Of a DNA stretch of 64,000 bases, positions 62,653-64,000 are shown in pieces (positions within the stretch are counted from its first letter, which is position 1; each line of letters starts with the position of its first letter). The position numbers were made by a program, and so were the translations under genes. The notes under the pieces are model-generated. The model was not told the DNA's origin and searched no databases. It worked only from the letters and a program-made list of their open reading frames with translations. The DNA is from Bacteroidia bacterium (GTDB lineage: Bacteria > Bacteroidota > Bacteroidia > Bacteroidales > UBA932), in assembly GCA_030537315.1 (NCBI GenBank), contig JAUNNZ010000003.1, positions 1 through 64,000 of the forward strand, written 5' to 3'.

Positions 62653-62982
62653 ATGAAGCAAGATTTAATCGAACTTTCCGAGCAGTTCCCCGGACTCACG
62701 GTCACGATCAAGCTCGAAGACCTTCTCTCCGCAGGAAGGACAATCGCTGCGGAACTCATCGACTCCGTTAACGAAAAGCGGGAATACGTCCCTGTACCCC
62801 AGCCCGACATTGACGAACTAGTAACGAAAGAAGAAGCCGCAAAGAAACTCGGCATCTCCCCCACTACACTTTGGCGTTGGTCAAAGGTCGGCTACCTCGT
62901 GCCTGTAAAAGTAGGTGTCCAGGTCAGATATCGCCTTGGAGATTTACGCGAACTCATTTCAAGAAAAGGAGGTAACGTATGA
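62653..62982 (+). CDS. Excisionase-like HTH protein (MerR type)
   Basis: 109 residues. The C-terminal half has a winged-helix MerR/Xis-type HTH: VTKEEAAKKLGISPTTLWRW followed by a VGYLVPVKVGVQVRYRLGDLREL wing. The N-terminal 50 residues (DLIELSEQFPGLTVTIKLEDLL) are a short helical extension found in Bacteroides element proteins of this kind. It probably bends DNA at the element ends or regulates neighbouring promoters. ATG 62653 begins at the end of the leader stem. It overlaps the next gene by 4 bp. Confidence 0.85.
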   Translation: MKQDLIELSEQFPGLTVTIKLEDLLSAGRTIAAELIDSVNEKREYVPVPQPDIDELVTKEEAAKKLGISPTTLWRWSKVGYLVPVKVGVQVRYRLGDLRELISRKGGNV

Positions 62983-63212
62983 GCCAGCCAATGCACATCA
63001 GCGAAGTGATGCACCAGCTTGTCCTGAACAACCCCAATGACCCTTGGGCTCAGGTCCTCAGGCACTGTCCATTCATCCAGATCGAGATGCTCAAGAAAGG
63101 CTACATGTCATTCGATGACCTCACCGACGAAGAGATAGACCGTCTCATCGCTCTTGACCTCGAGGATTTCGATATCGAAGAACTCAGAAGAAAGGAGGCC
63201 GAAAATGACTAA
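62979..63212 (+). CDS. Small acidic protein of the element
   Basis: 77 residues, acidic, no family recognised. The sequence runs MSQPMHISEVMHQLVLNN and then DDLTDEEIDRLIALDLEDFD, suggesting helices. A strong Shine-Dalgarno (AAGGAGG, about 6 nt from the ATG) and a 4-bp overlap with the HTH gene support translation. It overlaps the next gene by 8 bp. Confidence 0.7.
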   Translation: MSQPMHISEVMHQLVLNNPNDPWAQVLRHCPFIQIEMLKKGYMSFDDLTDEEIDRLIALDLEDFDIEELRRKEAEND

Positions 63213-64000
63213 AGAGTACCTTCTGCAGAAAACCCTCTACGGCGTGCAGATCATGAACCACCTTATCCGCAAGGAGTATCCCGACCACATCATGCACATC
63301 AAAGGAGACGAGTGCGGAGACAACCCCGACCCAGTCTTTGCCGCCGGTGAAGTGATTCACATCTACGTAGAAAAGACCTACACGCCCGGAGTCAAGCTGC
63401 CAGCGAGAACGGCCAAGTTCCACTTCATGGGAGAAACCCTGCCCGATGGAGACGCCCTCGCACTCGCCACGGCCTACTACCACGAGCGCGGAGAAGACCT
63501 CACCGAGCAGCAGCTGATCGACCGCCTTGCCGCCGAGATGTACATCCACGAGCAGGACTACAATCCCTATCACCCGGCACCAAGCATCGAAGAACCCGAG
63601 CAGCCCAAAGCACCGGAACAGCCCAAGATGCCGCCAGCACCCAAGATGAGCTTCTTCAGACGTCCCATCAGGAACACACGGCCATGCCGCGAAGCATCCC
63701 CGCAGGACATCTTCAAGTACCTCACCAGCGACTACGTCAAGAAAGAAACCGAGTACCTCCGCACCATAAAGGACGGCAAAGCCCGCAGCAAGTACAAGGC
63801 CGAGCATCTTGACTACATCACGCCCGGAGGCATCTTCCGCAGCCGCAAAGAGTCGGATCTGGTCAAAGCATCAGGCTACATGGTCATCGACTTCGATGAC
63901 ATTCCAGACCCCGACGGACTCGTAATCAAGCTTGCCCAGGACGACAACTTCGAGACGGTGCTGGCCTTCAAAAGTCCTTCCGGTGATGGCGTCAAATGGG
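63205..64000 (+). CDS. BT4734/VirE_N-type protein, cut by window end
   Basis: 265 codons visible, open to the edge. After a variable N-terminal region with a Pro/Glu-rich linker (about 130-150), the sequence GYMVIDFDDIPDPDGL and later VLAFKSPSGDGVKW match the BT4734-like (VirE_N) domain found in Bacteroides mobile elements, usually joined to primase or helicase modules. The DFDD and SPSGDGVK pair resembles primase-polymerase motifs I and II, an inference. A strong Shine-Dalgarno (AAAGGAGG) precedes ATG 63205, which sits within the preceding gene. Confidence 0.8.
   Translation, partial: MTKEYLLQKTLYGVQIMNHLIRKEYPDHIMHIKGDECGDNPDPVFAAGEVIHIYVEKTYTPGVKLPARTAKFHFMGETLPDGDALALATAYYHERGEDLTEQQLIDRLAAEMYIHEQDYNPYHPAPSIEEPEQPKAPEQPKMPPAPKMSFFRRPIRNTRPCREASPQDIFKYLTSDYVKKETEYLRTIKDGKARSKYKAEHLDYITPGGIFRSRKESDLVKASGYMVIDFDDIPDPDGLVIKLAQDDNFETVLAFKSPSGDGVKW

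Overview
The window looks like the chromosome of a GC-rich member of the Bacteroidales (Bacteroidota), most likely from a gut lineage. Four things support this. Promoters fit the Bacteroidota consensus TTTG-N19-21-TAnnTTTG. Most chromosomal genes lack a Shine-Dalgarno sequence. There is a hybrid two-component sensor with a periplasmic propeller, a Rho with a long disordered N-terminal insert, and a NifJ-type pyruvate:ferredoxin oxidoreductase. The mobile DNA at the right end is of Bacteroides type. I saw no tRNA, rRNA or CRISPR array.

Region 1 (1-21,542, minus strand): a partial lipoprotein gene, then a 359-nt gap with two covarying hairpins. A 20-kb run of fourteen tightly packed genes follows, reading leftwards from a consensus promoter at about 21.6 kb: ilvD-ilvB-ilvN-ilvC-leuC-leuD-leuA-leuB-aminotransferase-metY-metX-(LeuA-like)-(TIM barrel/acyl-CoA ligase fusion)-nifJ. 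The first eight make valine, isoleucine and leucine. metX and metY make homocysteine. The last three are an unusual set: a LeuA paralogue that has lost its metal ligands, an unexpected two-domain fusion, and a 2-oxoacid oxidoreductase.

Region 2 (21.7-31.2 kb, plus strand): a divergent operon with a ProC-ProB fusion, proA, metF and a compact metH, followed by bifunctional thrA. MetF and MetH supply methyl groups to the homocysteine made by the MetX/MetY pathway opposite. metH carries two copies of a 54-nt palindromic repeat, read in frame exactly at two domain boundaries.

Region 3 (31.2-59.9 kb): mostly housekeeping and envelope genes. These are a GH5 lipoprotein, a GNAT protein, a DUF1846 protein, small proteins, menA-menG, a candidate small RNA, a hybrid sensor kinase without a DNA-binding domain, ftsH-cdsA-psd, a short birA, dnaA-rpe, an amidase, lptD, rho, a patatin/beta-barrel protein, upp, a nucleoside kinase and mnmE.

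Region 4 (59.96-64.0 kb): the left end of an integrative element directly after mnmE. It has a tyrosine recombinase, an unknown protein, a leader with several stems and a 16-codon reading frame, an excisionase-like HTH protein, a small acidic protein, and the start of a BT4734/VirE_N-type protein cut by the window. Two of its genes have strong Shine-Dalgarno sites, unlike the chromosome. The other end of the element is outside the window.
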